The notes under the pieces were generated by a model. It had not been told where the DNA came from. It made no database searches and saw only the letters and a list, made by a program, of their open reading frames with translations. A stretch of 64,000 bases of DNA from Druceiella hillmani (lineage: Eukaryota > Arthropoda > Insecta > Lepidoptera > Hepialidae): NCBI GenBank assembly GCA_039881145.1, contig JAYKKI010000009.1, forward strand, positions 15,040,501 through 15,104,500, read 5' to 3'. A program made the translations under genes and the position numbers. This document shows positions 49,281 through 63,419 of the stretch, piece after piece. Each line of letters begins with the position of its first letter. Position 1 is the stretch's first letter.

Positions 49281-52200
49281 TAGTAACTACAGCAATTTCA
49301 CTAGTAATACGACCAGTTATTGAGGATGTTAGTGGGAGAGGGAAACTTTGCTTATAACTGTCGAAGAGATTTAAATCACAAACACAGCGTTTGAATGAAA
49401 AAGCTTACATAATTGATACATATTGCATATGATGCAATGAATTTAATATAATCTTGGTATATAAGTTTGCTATGAAATTATTGCTATTTCAAAAAATTTG
49501 TTTGTGTCAGCATTCATTCTTCAAATTTATTCCTTGGACTTGTTTCTCTTCAACTATCCTTGTTTCGCCGAATGGATTTTAGTGTAAAATTTTATTGCAA
49601 TATCTGTCAAAATATCAGAATTACGAGAAGGTTATGGTCGAATACCAAACTACAACCAACTAAAAGAGTTTCATGTATAATTTGTAAAAATTTTACTAAA
49701 CATGGTTTAGCTATCGGCTTCAATTATCTAATCAGTTGCAGTTAAAAATGAATTTTTACATGATACACTGCACATAATACCAATATGTAGTAATTTTTAG
49801 GTAGAGTAAGAGGAGAAACGGAAGCGTTATAAAATCCACAACTTGTCGGTCTGTCACAGACTATTTCCACAAAGAAAGAAATTATGTATAAATATAAAAT
49901 TTAACAGAATAATAGATCATATTAACTGGCAATATTTTGCAGTAAGTTATACTTTAAATTACTTATATGGTAATTTTATAGGGGGTAAAAAAGTGCCTGA
50001 TTTTTTTCATTTATATTTTAGAAAATACTAAACTAAAAATTATAAAAAAACACGGTCCGTAAAATCTGATCACAGTATAATTATTGTGATTATCTTAGGT
50101 CTTATAATTTTTGAGAAATTTTAGACATTTTACCTCTATGAAAAACTTTTTTAAATTTATACTATAAAACATAATATTAGTATTTATGAATTGCTTAATA
50201 GGAGCACTTTGCCCTTTTAAATGTTAAACTGTTATGCATAACTAAGTACGTTCGAAACCTTTCTAGTAACTAATTATTTTTATTAACTCAGTTTAATAAA
50301 ACGCTTAATGAAAATTTTAATAAATATTAGGATGTAAATAACCATCAAAATTATATTACGTATAAGATATTTAATAAAACTTTTCAATATAACTTTTCAA
50401 ATATAGATACTGAATCAATTCCGGGAAACTAAATAATTTTAAATGTGGATAAATCCATAGACCCTATTCACACCGTTTTCAATGAAAGGACTTGGCAGTT
50501 GACTAATCTCGGATAGATTAGGCTATCGCAATTCTCACAGAATCTTATGCGATACAGACTGCTATTTATTAATAACTTACGTCATATTTATTTTAATTAC
50601 GTACTATTTACTAATTTCATAATATTAACACCGAATAAAATTAAGTGGTATTTATTAAATCTATAGGACGAGTATTGCGTTGGAGGAATCGAATTACGTT
50701 GTAGTATGAACAGCAAAGGATTATGATTTAATTTTCAGTTGCCAGTCAAAAATATTTTTAACTAAAATAATTAGAAACATATTTAATAACAATTTCAAAA
50801 GATCCTATAAGCAATTTTATTTCAAAAATTTCATTTAAGCTTACATTGGCTTTGAATTTGCTGTAATTTACCTGCACGTATTTATAGTTTCACACAGAAA
50901 GTTACATAAAATTTTAGAGAGTAAATATTAATTTTAATTACCGTCATTGACAGCAATAATGTTTCTTGAATAGGTTAAAAACCTGAACAGAAACATCCGA
51001 ATAGAAACAGTTACTTTAGCACGTATTCAAAATATAGTTAAACGAAAAACATTTTTCAATTGAGTGATGCTCACTCTATTGAAATTATACACGTACTTTT
51101 CCCTTTTTCCGGAAAAATGTTGCTTCATAAGGAAAAGTTTAGTCTATTCGCTTTGTCAGTTTTACGCACCATCATTATATAGAATCAACAACATACTTGT
51201 AAAAATATTGTCAATTTATAATTTCATAATAAAAAGAGTGAAAGATATTCGAACTTATATTTTATTTTGTATTAATTGTTAAATCTATTGAATCGATACT
51301 CTTGCTCCACTCAAAAAACGATTAATTTTCAATTCATAAACTCAACTTGATCGTCGTTAAGCTTTTTTATCGTAGAAACATTTTAAAGTTTTGTTTACTT
51401 ATCGCAGCTTATCGTAATTGATACTTCGTCTAATTTTAAATTATCAAAATAAACTTCCATCGATTGAGATTCTTTTTCATTCAGTAGATAGCTGAACTAC
51501 CCATATTTTTTTACCATTATTCTCAGTTCTTGCCTGGATGAAATTCAGTAAGAATAATATTGTTACGCACATTCACCCTCAAAAGTTTAAGCTGTTCTTT
51601 ACCATTGATCTGCATGCACTTTGAAAGAATATTCTCATAGCTTCTTTTGGATCCTATAAATATTTTACACGATACTTATCAACCTACGTGAAATATCACA
51701 TTAGAAATCATCATCACCCCAAATACATTATTCGATATGAATGTAGCTCGTTTTTGTTGGATATAATCATAAATTTTATTTATGGCACTCCGTTAGTTAA
51801 CTTTCCACTATTGACTGGTAAGAAAACCTATTCATTATCTAAAAAAATAGTTTCAGAAAGGTTTCAAAGCCGGAATGAACCTCTTCCCAAAATTCTCATT
51901 TTTATCGATTTCTCGGTTATCGTCAGGTAACCAGTAAAATGGTGGTATTACCCACATAAAAGCATATACAAGCTTACGTTTTACTTATCATTTTGAGAGA
52001 AAAAACATTTTCATTAAATGTCATGTTAATAGCATGCCGTGCTTACAGACTTATAAAAATCAATGTACATTACGAATTATGTTTGATACAAGCCTTATAT
52101 TTGGTCCGAAACAATTGTGGTGTATTGAAAATTCGTTTACGCAATCTGGTTGTTGACCCTCGTTGATCATAAATGAGTTCAATTAGCATGCATTACTTTT

Positions 52201-55200
52201 TACTTTTCGTGTATCTGTCGGCGAAGAGTTCAGTCATTGGAAAGCAGGTAATCTGATTTTTTTCGACTAAAATAATCAATACAAGCTTTGTCTTTGCGGT
52301 TATATTACACGTACGTAAATTATAGGTTTCCCATATGTTATGTACATAAACAAAAACATTTTCGGAACCTTTAATGTATTCATACAATACAGAGTCATGT
52401 CTTCACATGATAAAGTTTTTAAAATTATTAAACTCTGTTTCAGAATTTTAATTACATATTTCAACTTAGAAATGAAAAGAAATTAGATTTCGTTACATAC
52501 AATTTTTCTTGGAATGTATTTTTTACCATTCCCTATCTCAAAGAAATTTGGAAAATCTGTCTAAAAGCAGCACAATGATAGTTTATATAACAAAAAATCA
52601 AATAACATTGTTAGACTTGTTATATAATTACATTTACACATATTATAAATCATATTTAGAAATAAAAGATTTCACAGGTAAAAATATATTAAATTATTTT
52701 ATATTTGATATATTTTGTTAATTCTAATTTTACTAAAACAAAATATAATAAAAATTAATACCTGTTTCAAGAGAAGTGCCAGGTGCTCGTAAATCGTTAT
52801 ATCGTACGGACAGGATTTTAAAATCTTGTTATTTCTAAATCTGAATACTGCTGGCAACTGAAATTAATGCGTCTCACTGATTAGTGATTGAATGATTTAA
52901 AGGAATTTAAGTTACATTTGAAATTTATTGATACCCGAAGTTTTCACCTTGAATGTTGGTGACAAAATACATCATTTTTACAAATGATTTTAGCTTACAG
53001 GTAAATCCTGCTTTCTCAGATTCTTAATTTCTATAAGTTATAATTTTGCTATCTGAATTGTGGTAGGTCATCTGGATAACACGTGAAATATGTGCTACAG
53101 GATACTCTTAATTGTTTAATTACACCTAATAAACATGCGCAGTCTTTTGTCGGCTTGCCTCCTTTCGTTCATAATTATGTCTAATCCCAAATACATTGTG
53201 AAACTTTATTTTAAAAACCATGTACATTTAAAAATTTAACTATCGGTTTGAGAATTACGAGCAATTAAAGTTCAATCTTCAAAATCCAGCAGATTGGGAA
53301 AATACGTATTCCAAATACATTTTTATAGAAATATAGACTTTTGAAGAAATACTTTTCATAAAATAATAGTTTTAAATTAGTTTAACTAATACAAAATGAG
53401 TATTACAAATGACATTGCAAACTACAAATTATTTCAATGTAATATGGAGATGAACATTTACATAGTAATTTCTGTATATGTGCTTATTTCGTAATATATA
53501 TAATTAGCTCCCCCTATGTTTCGAAGTGTCTAATATCAGCTTGTTATAAGAGATGCAGTTTTACTATGTTTTATTTATAGAAGCAAAAGATAGTATGTAC
53601 TTCACAGTAATAACAGAGAAGGGATTTTTTACTGTCTATTTTTAGGCAAATGTAAAATCATTGCATTGCGAAATAAAGGCACAAAGAAAAAGTAATAGTG
53701 TTATAGAGTTGTTTTTCAATATAGCATGGATATAACTTATAGCACTGTATCAAACACCAAAAATCAGTTGTTACAAAAGCGTTCACTTAATTTTTAATAA
53801 TAATTTAGATTACGAAATGCCTTATATAAAAATCAAAGATTTATTAAATATGAATTAAGAAGGGGCATAAAGTTCGAATGACTACGCATATGTGAATAAG
53901 ATATATTTTACATGTAGCTGTCATTTAATAGTACTTACAAGGGAGGAGTATTTACGAAAACTGACATAATTTTTGGAAACAGTTATAATTTGAATAAATA
54001 CTACCAATGCATGAACATTAATATACGAGTGAGTTAAATTGAGAAGAATACTAGATGGATTATGAAAAAATTGCTTAATTATACATAAACGCACATGTGT
54101 ATATTAGAAAGCTAATTGATTTACACGATTCATATCATTGCGTAGGAAAATTTGTCTATATTTAATAAAATACGAGTCACGAGTCACAAATTTGAAATTT
54201 CTCGATACTTAATAAGAGAGATACGAGTCACAAGGTCACAAGTTCTAGCAAACATCAGAAGCAACCAATAATAATTATTTAATACATTTTTAAACATCGA
54301 CCTCCATATGTTAGGTCTAGTAATGCGTGGTTTCAAAAGCATCGCGCTTTCTTCCCTAAATTTTATCACTAGAGATCACGTAGTAAGGATCAAATGCAGA
54401 GCGAGTACTTCGATACTATACTGAACACATTGTTCGCATATGGTTTCATTTAGTAAAAGCTTAAAAAAAATAAAACCAAAAGATAAATTTAACATTAGAT
54501 ATGATAATAATTTAAAATAATAATTTAAATCTAAATCGTAACAGAATATTAACAATCTAGCTATAATTAAATATAAACTAGTCAATCAACCAATTTGAAT
54601 GCCTATACACAAATTCTAAAAAGCCAACTTAAAACTTTTTAAAAACTCTAGCATTAATAAAGAGAAAAGCTTTATCCAATCCGGAATCGGACGTGAAAAC
54701 TCACCAGTTCTCGTACCTCGACTTTTTTATCTCGAGCGAACCGCTTAAAAGTTCATGGGTTTAACTGCAAAAGCAGCAAAAGTCGCATCTTAGAAGTCTC
54801 GCTGTTTAAACAAAGAAATACAAAATAGCGAACAGTGAAACGAAAATATAATATAAGTAAGCGAGACATTATCAGACGAAGACAGGTAGTTTCTCCTGGT
54901 TCGTTCAAACTTATCTTGATACAGTCCATAAATTTCCTTTGCACTTAAATAACTTTTTAAATAAAGTCTGTTTTTTATTTTAATAATGTTTTTATTACAC
55001 AGACGGTTAAAACATTTCCCCTTATATTGTTGTGTCTCAATAGCTGGCGTTGATTGGATTTTTTTAAACATAGTCTTTCACTTTTATAGCGATGCGTGCT
55101 CTCTTTTATCTCAGATTATAGACGGACATATCAGCTTTATACCAAAGTTAGTGTGATAGAAATTCGTATATATTTTGATACTATGGGCTCGTTTGAATTA

Positions 55201-56189
55201 TTAAAATCTGTTTCATTTCACATAACATTAAACATATGTGAGTTATTGATTTTGAACTCTTATCAAGATTCGACTCTCGTTTACGTATATTATAAAAAAT
55301 CGGATTTTAGTTAAGACAACTGCCCAGAATGCGCATTATTTTGTACGTTAAACTTGTTTATGAATATATATTCCAAATTATTCATAAAGTAACTAAATAT
55401 GAAAATAATCGAAAAACATACGACGTTCAATTATTTTCATGTAAATTGGAAGAGAAATAAATCTATATTAGACAATTTTATCTATGGTCATATGAGGTAA
55501 CGCGACTTAACATAAAATTAAATATTAAGATTAAATGTTTATCGTTCTTGATATAAAACTTTATAAATTAGTAGCATGACTTTTCCGTGTCGCCTAGATT
55601 TATTTTTAATTAAACACAAGTTTTTGAAATAAAGATAAGAATGTATTATGAGGGTCATTTTAACTTTTTATACCAAAAGCTTTTTCATCACGGTCCATTC
55701 GACCATTTTAAATTTGGAGTAACGTATATCGTTACTGTTCTAAATTATACTTCAGAATTCGGGATTCATTTTATTTAAAATTTCCTGATTTCACTAGACA
55801 ATAATATTGACTAACAATTAGGTAATCCTGTTAAAACATTTTACATTTTGATGCATTGGACAATAACATTACAAGGTGGATTATAACCAAAAAAACAAAA
55901 TTAATAAATTTTTAAAATACCCATATAAAGGAAATTTATTTACATTCTTTGACAGGGGTGAACAAAATTAGTATTATGTCAAAATCAGTGTTGTGCTGGA
56001 ACAGACAATGGAATCTGAATGTTGTAATAGGGAATATTAAATTTGATAGGTTGTGATAATATACCGATATTAATAACTGAAAAAAATTGAGATAATTCTA
56101 TTCATTACGAACAGTCACTTCTATCATAGAATAAATGTCCTTAAGATATTAAAATCTTATCTGTTTTATAACAAAATTCAACACCTTAT
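49281..56189. other. Seven kilobases of AT-rich non-coding DNA
   Basis: I found no gene, transposon protein or long repeat. Short frames (for example 51064-51282, 51688-51930, 55096-55314) carry no motifs. Small local features only: CTAATCTCGGATAGATTAG near 50503-50521 and duplicated ACGAGTCAC phrases near 54171-54230. A slightly GC-richer stretch near 54680-54790 was closed in every frame followed. Confidence 0.4.
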
Positions 56190-56500
56190 TTCGCTGCACA
56201 CAACCGACCATATTATCACACCGGCGCTGCCATTAAACCCATTAAACTCCATCCCGAGCTCAGATATGCAAATCTTACTATTGCTTTGTATTATCATCGC
56301 CAAGAAAAAAAAAATATTATCATTTAACTCGAGACAAAGAGATGCTACGACGGAGGACGCGCGGCCACGTGGAGTTAAAACTTAATTAGTGGTCCGAGTC
56401 GCGCCACTTGCGACAGCTAATTTAGTTTAAAATTTATTCGCCCCGGCGAGGGTCGCCACAGCGGCTATTCTATTATTCGTGTCACCGTAAAACTAAATGC
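56190..56500. other. GC-rich island with clustered factor-like motifs, candidate regulatory element
   Basis: The sharpest composition change in the window, with CACCGGCGCTGCC, GGAGGACGCGCGGCCACGTG and CCCCGGCGAGGGTCGCC. Motifs include a POU octamer ATGCAAAT (56266-56273), an E-box CACGTG (56366-56371) and a homeodomain core TTAATTAG (56382-56389). Frames are closed, so it is unlikely to be an exon. Such islands in AT-rich insect intergenic DNA can be enhancers or promoters, but an old GC-rich repeat is an alternative. Confidence 0.4.
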
Positions 56501-59339
56501 TAAAGTTCCATTTTATTTTTACAATCAGATGTAATTATAGTACTAACGAAGAGAGCACATCCCAATGTAAGAAATATCAGAAATGTTTTCATGTGGCATA
56601 ATTCATCTATTTTCAAATAATCGTTAAATGGTATTGTGTATCTCCAATGAAAATATTGTTTGATACAATAAAGTAAATGCTACATTTCATATATTTTGTG
56701 TATTATGTATATATAATATTATGTATATATAATATTATAAATATTCAATTTATTTTATTTCGAAGGAAAAAAAATATTCAAAAATATAGTTTTATCAGGA
56801 AATATTTACAACATCTATTTGTAATTAATAATAATTACAACAATATTCTATTATTATGTATAATTTATTTAAATTATATTTACATGCAAAATAGAATGAA
56901 TCGTCAATCTATTATACCATATAAGTTCTTTATATAACAATTTTAAAAAAACTATATATCTGAACATAATTAGTTTCAAAACGCGTAAACAACATTCAAT
57001 GATAACTTACGGAATTTAGGGACTTAACAAGAATTTTTATAATGTGAAAAGGTAAAAATAAAGAAAGAAATGTATTAAGGTGATATAGTTTTAACATATA
57101 CTTCTTCAAGAGAAAAAAAATTAAAATTAAGATTTATTACAGAATGTACTGTATAAAATTAATACGAAATTGCAAGTTAGAGAGTGAAAGAGATCAAGTA
57201 GTAAATACGAAGTGTTATAGATATTTTTTGGAAACTAATTCTAAAGACAATAAACTACGTGAATGAATATTGTCTTTTATTGTATTATATCTGTCAATTT
57301 TATTAGTGTTTATCTATTGAGATTTTGCTATTCCTGTAGCTGGAGAAATATTGCTTGTCTTGCTTTTTTTTGGTATTGAAAATATATTTGCTATATCACT
57401 TAGTTGTCAATATATGTGTTCAAAACTCAATTGCCTTTAGCGACCATTCAAACTTATTGTAATATTGTAAAACTTGTTCTCATTAAGTCGACTTTCCTCG
57501 TATTTATTTCTATGGGTTAGGAATACAGTAATATAAATAAAACATAAAAATACAAAGTTTTGAAAAAAACTGAAATAGCAATTATGTTTGGCGATCGATA
57601 AAAATATTATACATTGATATATGGAATGTGGTTTATACAGTTGTTGATAATAAAGGCACAATTAGCTAAAAGAAAACAAACTGTGTTTTATTAAGGGATT
57701 TTACAAGAAAATATTTGAAAATATATCTAAACAGATATTATATGGAAATAATTAATATTTTCCTTCAAATATTATTTACTTGATTGTTAACGTAACGAAA
57801 ATAATTATTCACTCATAGTCTGAGAAAGAATATAGAAATAAACATTTTTCATTATTCAGTTGATAGAAAATATATGTGTTGAAAATATATTTATTTTCCA
57901 TATTGATTTTGTATATTTTATTTTATAATGGATTTTACTTGTAAGTAATTAAAATATGACACGATGTCGAACAAATAAAGTCAACTGACTTACACAAGCT
58001 CCAATGTCTTTTGCTTATATTTACAAATATTTTAGTCGAACATCTTCTTTCGCGATTGTATTTTCCATTTTAACCGAGATAATAATTAAATGGTGTCCTT
58101 TTTCAAATATAATTAGGCAGCATACATCAAATTAGTTTTATTGAGGCACCCTAAAATTTTCATATTACTTGTTTTATCCTTAAATATATTACTCCTGAAG
58201 CAATATTTCTCAGAGCTTGTGCACTAAATTGATATACTGTATAAATTCTGGGTAACTTTTTTTAAATTTAGTGTTTGAATAGGATCTCGTACAGTAAAGA
58301 AAAGATGAGACTTTTATAAAATCACTTATTATTAAATATTGCCTATGTCTATTCACCGTTTAAAATCGTTATTTCTAAGAATTATCGACATGTTTTTAAA
58401 AATAGAAGTATCATCTCCTTTGATTAACGTAGTTACAGTGATTTTATTGTGACCATTCAAAGTTATTTCATGCATCTCTATTGGCTGGTAGAATTAATTC
58501 TACTGATTAAAAAATTTCTTCACTGTCCGAAATAAACCATCGTTAATCAAATAAAAAGGTCTACGTACTAGTTTATAATGAAAAATTTTATCAAAATATC
58601 TCAGCATCCGCCAAAACTAAATTTGGTAAATCATTGTATGGTTGTCGTTAGAGTTCTTTAATTTTCTTGGATGAATTTAGTCCTAAGTAGATATGTTTAA
58701 GTAAGTGAGTTTCATTTGGGCTCCTGAATGCTTGCCCCCGTGATACAAGAATAATCGGTTCTTTTTTCGTTTTTAATTCTTTACACAGAATGGATAAGAA
58801 GATAGTTGCCAGTAGTAACATATTTCTCACATTGACTTTCGTGGCAAGACAAGTTTTTGAACAGATTTCATTTTATGGAACAAATTCTTTCCACTTGTAT
58901 GATTGAGCAGTCAAGTATCTTTATTCCGAAAAAAATAATAATTACCCTAATAGAATTTGGTTTCCTTTTAATAAAATTCTCGGTATTCGTTACATTTTGC
59001 TTCAAAGAATGAGCCTATATTCAACCAAAAAATTATAAGATAAATCTTGACGAGCAATTAAAAGACTCACTTTATTTACATAGCATTATAATCCTTTTAC
59101 TCAGAATATCTTGATATTTCGTACTTGGTTTTCATTATTTATACCTTTTTTCCCGTAATCTTATTTAATTCTTCTATCTCTTCTTATCACGCGAAATTAG
59201 TTTAAAAAATGTAATTTCGTTTTAACATTTCGAATCTACATTGTCTTTAAAAATACTATAGCAAAGGAAAGACATAAGTCCGGTGACATATTTATTTTCT
59301 CGAATAATAACAAAATACCACAACCTATAATTCAATGTA
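56501..59339. other. AT-rich non-coding DNA, nothing recognised
   Basis: A small duplication, ATTATGTATATATAATATT, lies near 56702-56738. No coding similarity was found. Confidence 0.45.
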
Positions 59340-60745
59340 AGATTAAGATTAGAGAGAAGATTATTCTCAGACAACTTAAAAAAAACAAGGCTTGGGTGAC
59401 GATGAGATTATTACAGAGCTCCAAAAAAGAGAAGGGCTCTTATTTAAAAAAAAAATCCGGGACTATTTAATGCCTTTGTTCTAGATGGGAGAATGATTAA
59501 GTCATGGAGTAAAATATGGTTGTAGCGTTCATCTAAAGGAGATGATAAATGTTCAAAGGATTACCGACTGATTTTACTTTTAAGTCATGTCAATAAGTTG
59601 TTTTTAGAGTTATTATTAGTTTCTTCCAAAAATTTGACTATTTCCAGCCTTCGGAAAAAGCAAGTGTTCGACAAGATTTTAGTACAGTTGATTCCTTTAG
59701 TCTCTGCGCTTGTTATACAGAAGACTAAAAAATATAATAAGCCATTGTATCTAGCTTTTATGAGTATAAGAAAACCTTCAAATGTAATGAAACTCGGGGT
59801 GTTCTGGTTTCCCTGCCGCAGTTGCCAAACCAAGTCGATTAGTATGTATATTACATCGTTGAGAAGTCTGGTGTTATTGCGATGATCGTCCAAGTAGATG
59901 TCCCGGAGACAAAATCTATCCAGCTGCATCGAGGAGTGAGAAAGGAGATGTTTTATCTCAAGAGCTATTCACAAGTGCGTTGGATAATGTCTTCGAGACT
60001 TTAAATTAGAGACTTTAAATTTAAGATGGAGGCATCTATGTAAATAGCACCTGATCATATCATACCTGAGCTTTGCTGACAATGGCAAATACGTCGTAGG
60101 AATTGGCGGAGATGCTCACTGACTAAAATGATTTTGCCAGACGAGTTGGCCTCAGTATGAATCTGACCAAGACTTAAGTCAGGTTCAAATTACAGATCGG
60201 AATAATAGTCAGTTACATACCTAGCTAAATCATTTATCCCGAATCTCCCTGAGACAAATGATTCAGGTCGGTAGACATAACTTTTATAATGAATCTAACA
60301 GGGAAATACGTTTGGGCTGGTCAGCGTTTGGGAAATTGGGTCAGATCTTTACGTTGTTGATTTTGCATTCGCTAAAGGTGAAGATTTGTGAAAATAGTGC
60401 ATTCTATCAATAATGATGTAGGGTGTTGAAACGCATTGTCAACCTCATGTATAAATTGAAAGTCGCTTAGCGACCGAAGGAAAGAGCTATCCTCTGAGTG
60501 TTTTTCTAAAAGACAAAAAAAGAATGAAGACGTCCAACAGAGAACCAATAAAGTAGTACCAATAGGGTAGACAGGTTCTTGAGTGGGGACCATGAACCTT
60601 AAAGTACACTATGGGATGCCCCCCAACCAGGTGGAATAGCGATTTGAAAAAAGTGGGCGGAAAGTATTTGGACGCGGAAGACGGAAAACCGTGTGTAGTG
60701 GCGTACCTTAGAAAAGATATATGACGACAATGATATTATTTCAGT
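59340..60745 (+). pseudogene. RTE-clade non-LTR retrotransposon, RT and C-terminal domain
   Basis: The plus strand carries the RTE RT almost from its start. RQLKKNKA and DDEIITEL (about 59368-59430) match KNNKAPGxDxI. NAFVLDGRMIKSWS follows. YRLILLLSHVNKLFLELLL (about 59562-59620) matches NYRPISLLSHVYKLF. IQKTKKYNKPLYLAF (about 59715-59760) comes next, then ITSLRSL. QLHRGVRKGD is still legible near 59920. The catalytic box reads LSFADNGKYVV (about 60072), with FADD changed to FADN. SMNLTKT-like and GRHNFYNESNREIRLGWSAF (about 60275-60335) follow. The C-terminal domain reads YKLKVA, RPKERA and WNSDLKKVGGKYLDAEDG (about 60630-60690). Stops and frameshifts are spread throughout. Endonuclease sequence upstream is not recognisable. 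Confidence 0.88.
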
Positions 60746-62214
60746 ACTAAAGGATGTTGGCACAAAAAGCATAATTCCGTAAAAAAATATCCGAACCCGA
60801 AAAAACCGTGACTTTTTGCTTTTCTTTATTAATCGAAAAAAATACAATGGTCAGTTTGTTTATTTGTTTATTTGTCTTACTTTAGTGCCTCATTTACTCA
60901 ATTAAAATTAATAAAATGTTAGATAGGCCATTTATATTTAGGCCACCATTTGTTTTCTTTTTCACGCAAAATCAAAACTAATTATATTATAAACTTGAAA
61001 GTGAGCTTCTTTGCTTTTGTATTGCTTTTTTGCTTCTTTGCTTCTTTAATTTTCACAGCACCAATACTTAAGTAATTTCCGTAAACTACCGTCTATATTA
61101 CAACACAATTTTCATTTTCTACGGAAATTGAAGCAGCTAGTTGAAATTAGTCCTAAAACAAAACACTTCTCCGTTTTTATAAACATAACTCGCACATAAA
61201 TTAAAAACAATCAAAGATTATCACAGTTTGACCTTTTTTTACCTTTGTAAATTAAAAAGTAATTCACATCACTCAAAAAGAAACAACATATCATAATATA
61301 CTTCGTATTTATAAAAGGGAGAATTTGAAATAAATTAATACCTTAAACTTATAGTTTTGTCAAAATTAGTTTGTTGATTGATCAGAGACCACACTTCGAT
61401 TTTAATATCCTACAATACTGAATATATAAAAAGGCATGCTTAATCTATTTCTATTGTATTAAGTGTATTTATTAAGTGTGTATTCAACACATAAGGACAA
61501 TGTTCACAACTTAGTGGATTTTATTAAATTCACACTCAATTTTTCATATTAACATCTACTCGGCATGTGCGTTAAGTACATTGAATATCTGTTTTTCAGA
61601 TAATTTCATTTGTAAATAATATTCATCTTCATATCCCGTTCAAATGTTTTACAGTCATAAAGCCTTCCCGCTACATATAATAATGCATTCGTGGTTTGTT
61701 ATCGGTAAAATGAAATTTAAATTAGCAGCTAATAAAATATATTTAAATGATAGCTATGGTGGTTATAGCTTATGGTCGTTTGTTAGGATGGTTCCAAATG
61801 TCTTTTGTTAGCAACTTAAAAAGCGAGTTTCTTGAGAGATTAGATACGCTATAAAATGGTTAGATAGTGTAGGTAAAATACTAAGTACGAAAATTTCCAA
61901 AAAAAAATATAAAACGAAACGTAAGAAAAAGTTGTTTTGCACATTGTTCATATACGAAAAAATATTCATCTTAAAATTAAATTAATCTTAGAAATAATAT
62001 AAGGCAATGGAATATCTTATATATAATGTAAAAAAGAGGTTTATGTAGGATCCATACTCAGAAAATTATACTTTTTAAAACAAAAAGTACTTATAGTTAT
62101 AATTAATTATAGTGTATTTATTAACTAACAGTGTATAATTAAGACCATATAATAAAAATATTAATATCCAATTCGACATTATTTAATGTATCACATAAAG
62201 GGCAAACATTTTAT
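60746..62214. other. AT-rich non-coding DNA
   Basis: Nothing recognised. The first part may contain the decayed 3' UTR of the RTE relic. A TTGCTTTTTTGCTTCTTTGC run lies near 61022-61041. Confidence 0.45.
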
Positions 62215-62217
62215 GTA

Positions 62218-62279
<62 letters not shown>
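62215..62279. repeat. (TA)n microsatellite
   Basis: A TA array with one CATA interruption near 62236. Confidence 0.98.
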
Positions 62280-62282
<3 letters not shown>

Positions 62283-63419
62283 GCGAACGGCGAAAGTCGG
62301 GAAGGAAACTTATTTTAAAAATCTATTGAAAGTAATTTATAATCACGGTCACAATATTCAGTACACTGAGTTAAATTTCGTGCTAATTTAATATAGTCAA
62401 TTAGCATTTTAAAGTAATCTAAATTTAAACCGTAATAAACAAGTAATTATTTTATAGCTTCAATCATTTTTAATAAGCTAATAAAATTTAAATAACTCAT
62501 TCATGTGATTAAACAAGTTTTAAATAAAATTTATGTCCGGCAAATATTATTTTACGAATACATTAAAGATATCATATAGCTGTATGTAATAAAGCAACTT
62601 TAAATTTTAAATAAAAAAAATGTAAAAAAAAAATGTTAAATAAAAAAAATTTAATTTTTAAGACAATGGTAACGAAACATAATATATTTTAGTCCCAAGG
62701 TAAATTGTTTTTCACACTTCCTGCCCATATTAAGAAATATGATTAAAAGTTAGGTTAAAAAAGCAAAAATTATATTAAAAGAAAATCTTTTGCAAATCGT
62801 ATATTGTGTTTTAGAAAATATAACTTTCAACAAGAATTACTGTAAACATATTTGTTTTCAATCAGATTTTCGCGGTTTTTCAGAAAAATGGATATCGTTG
62901 TCATTTATTTTATTTAATATGTGGACCCAAATTGTATTTATGTTAATACCACTCTTTATGCCTATTTTGAAATTTATCTTGTGAAGATGAGAAGTGGATT
63001 TCCACAACAGGTGGGTTTTATATAAGGAAACGTTTTTGTTTTTGTTCTTTATATTAGCACTTAAACTGAATATTGTAATTTAACTCGCATTATTTAATTC
63101 TATATTTCATTATTTAATTATTGTGAATAAAATATCTTAATGAACTTTAAGATATGTATTAAATTCGAATCGTATAAAAATTGTATAAAAAAACACTCAG
63201 CTGAATAGCGCTTGAAAATATAAATTAGTTGTTAGTCTGTAACTCTTCACGCAAAAACGAAATTATGTAAATTTAAAAAAAAATTTATTTGTATATAATT
63301 TATTGAAAATATATATAATTTTCAACAAATTATAACGCTAAAATGTATTTAAGCACCGTTAATACTAGCATAACAAATTGCTAACCATACAGAAATGTCC
63401 AACTTCCTTAGTTTTTGAT
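62280..63419. other. AT-rich non-coding DNA with a small hairpin
   Basis: A hairpin with arms ATAATTTATTGAAAAT and ATTTTCAACAAATTAT (one mismatch) lies at about 63295-63334. No gene was recognised. Confidence 0.5.
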
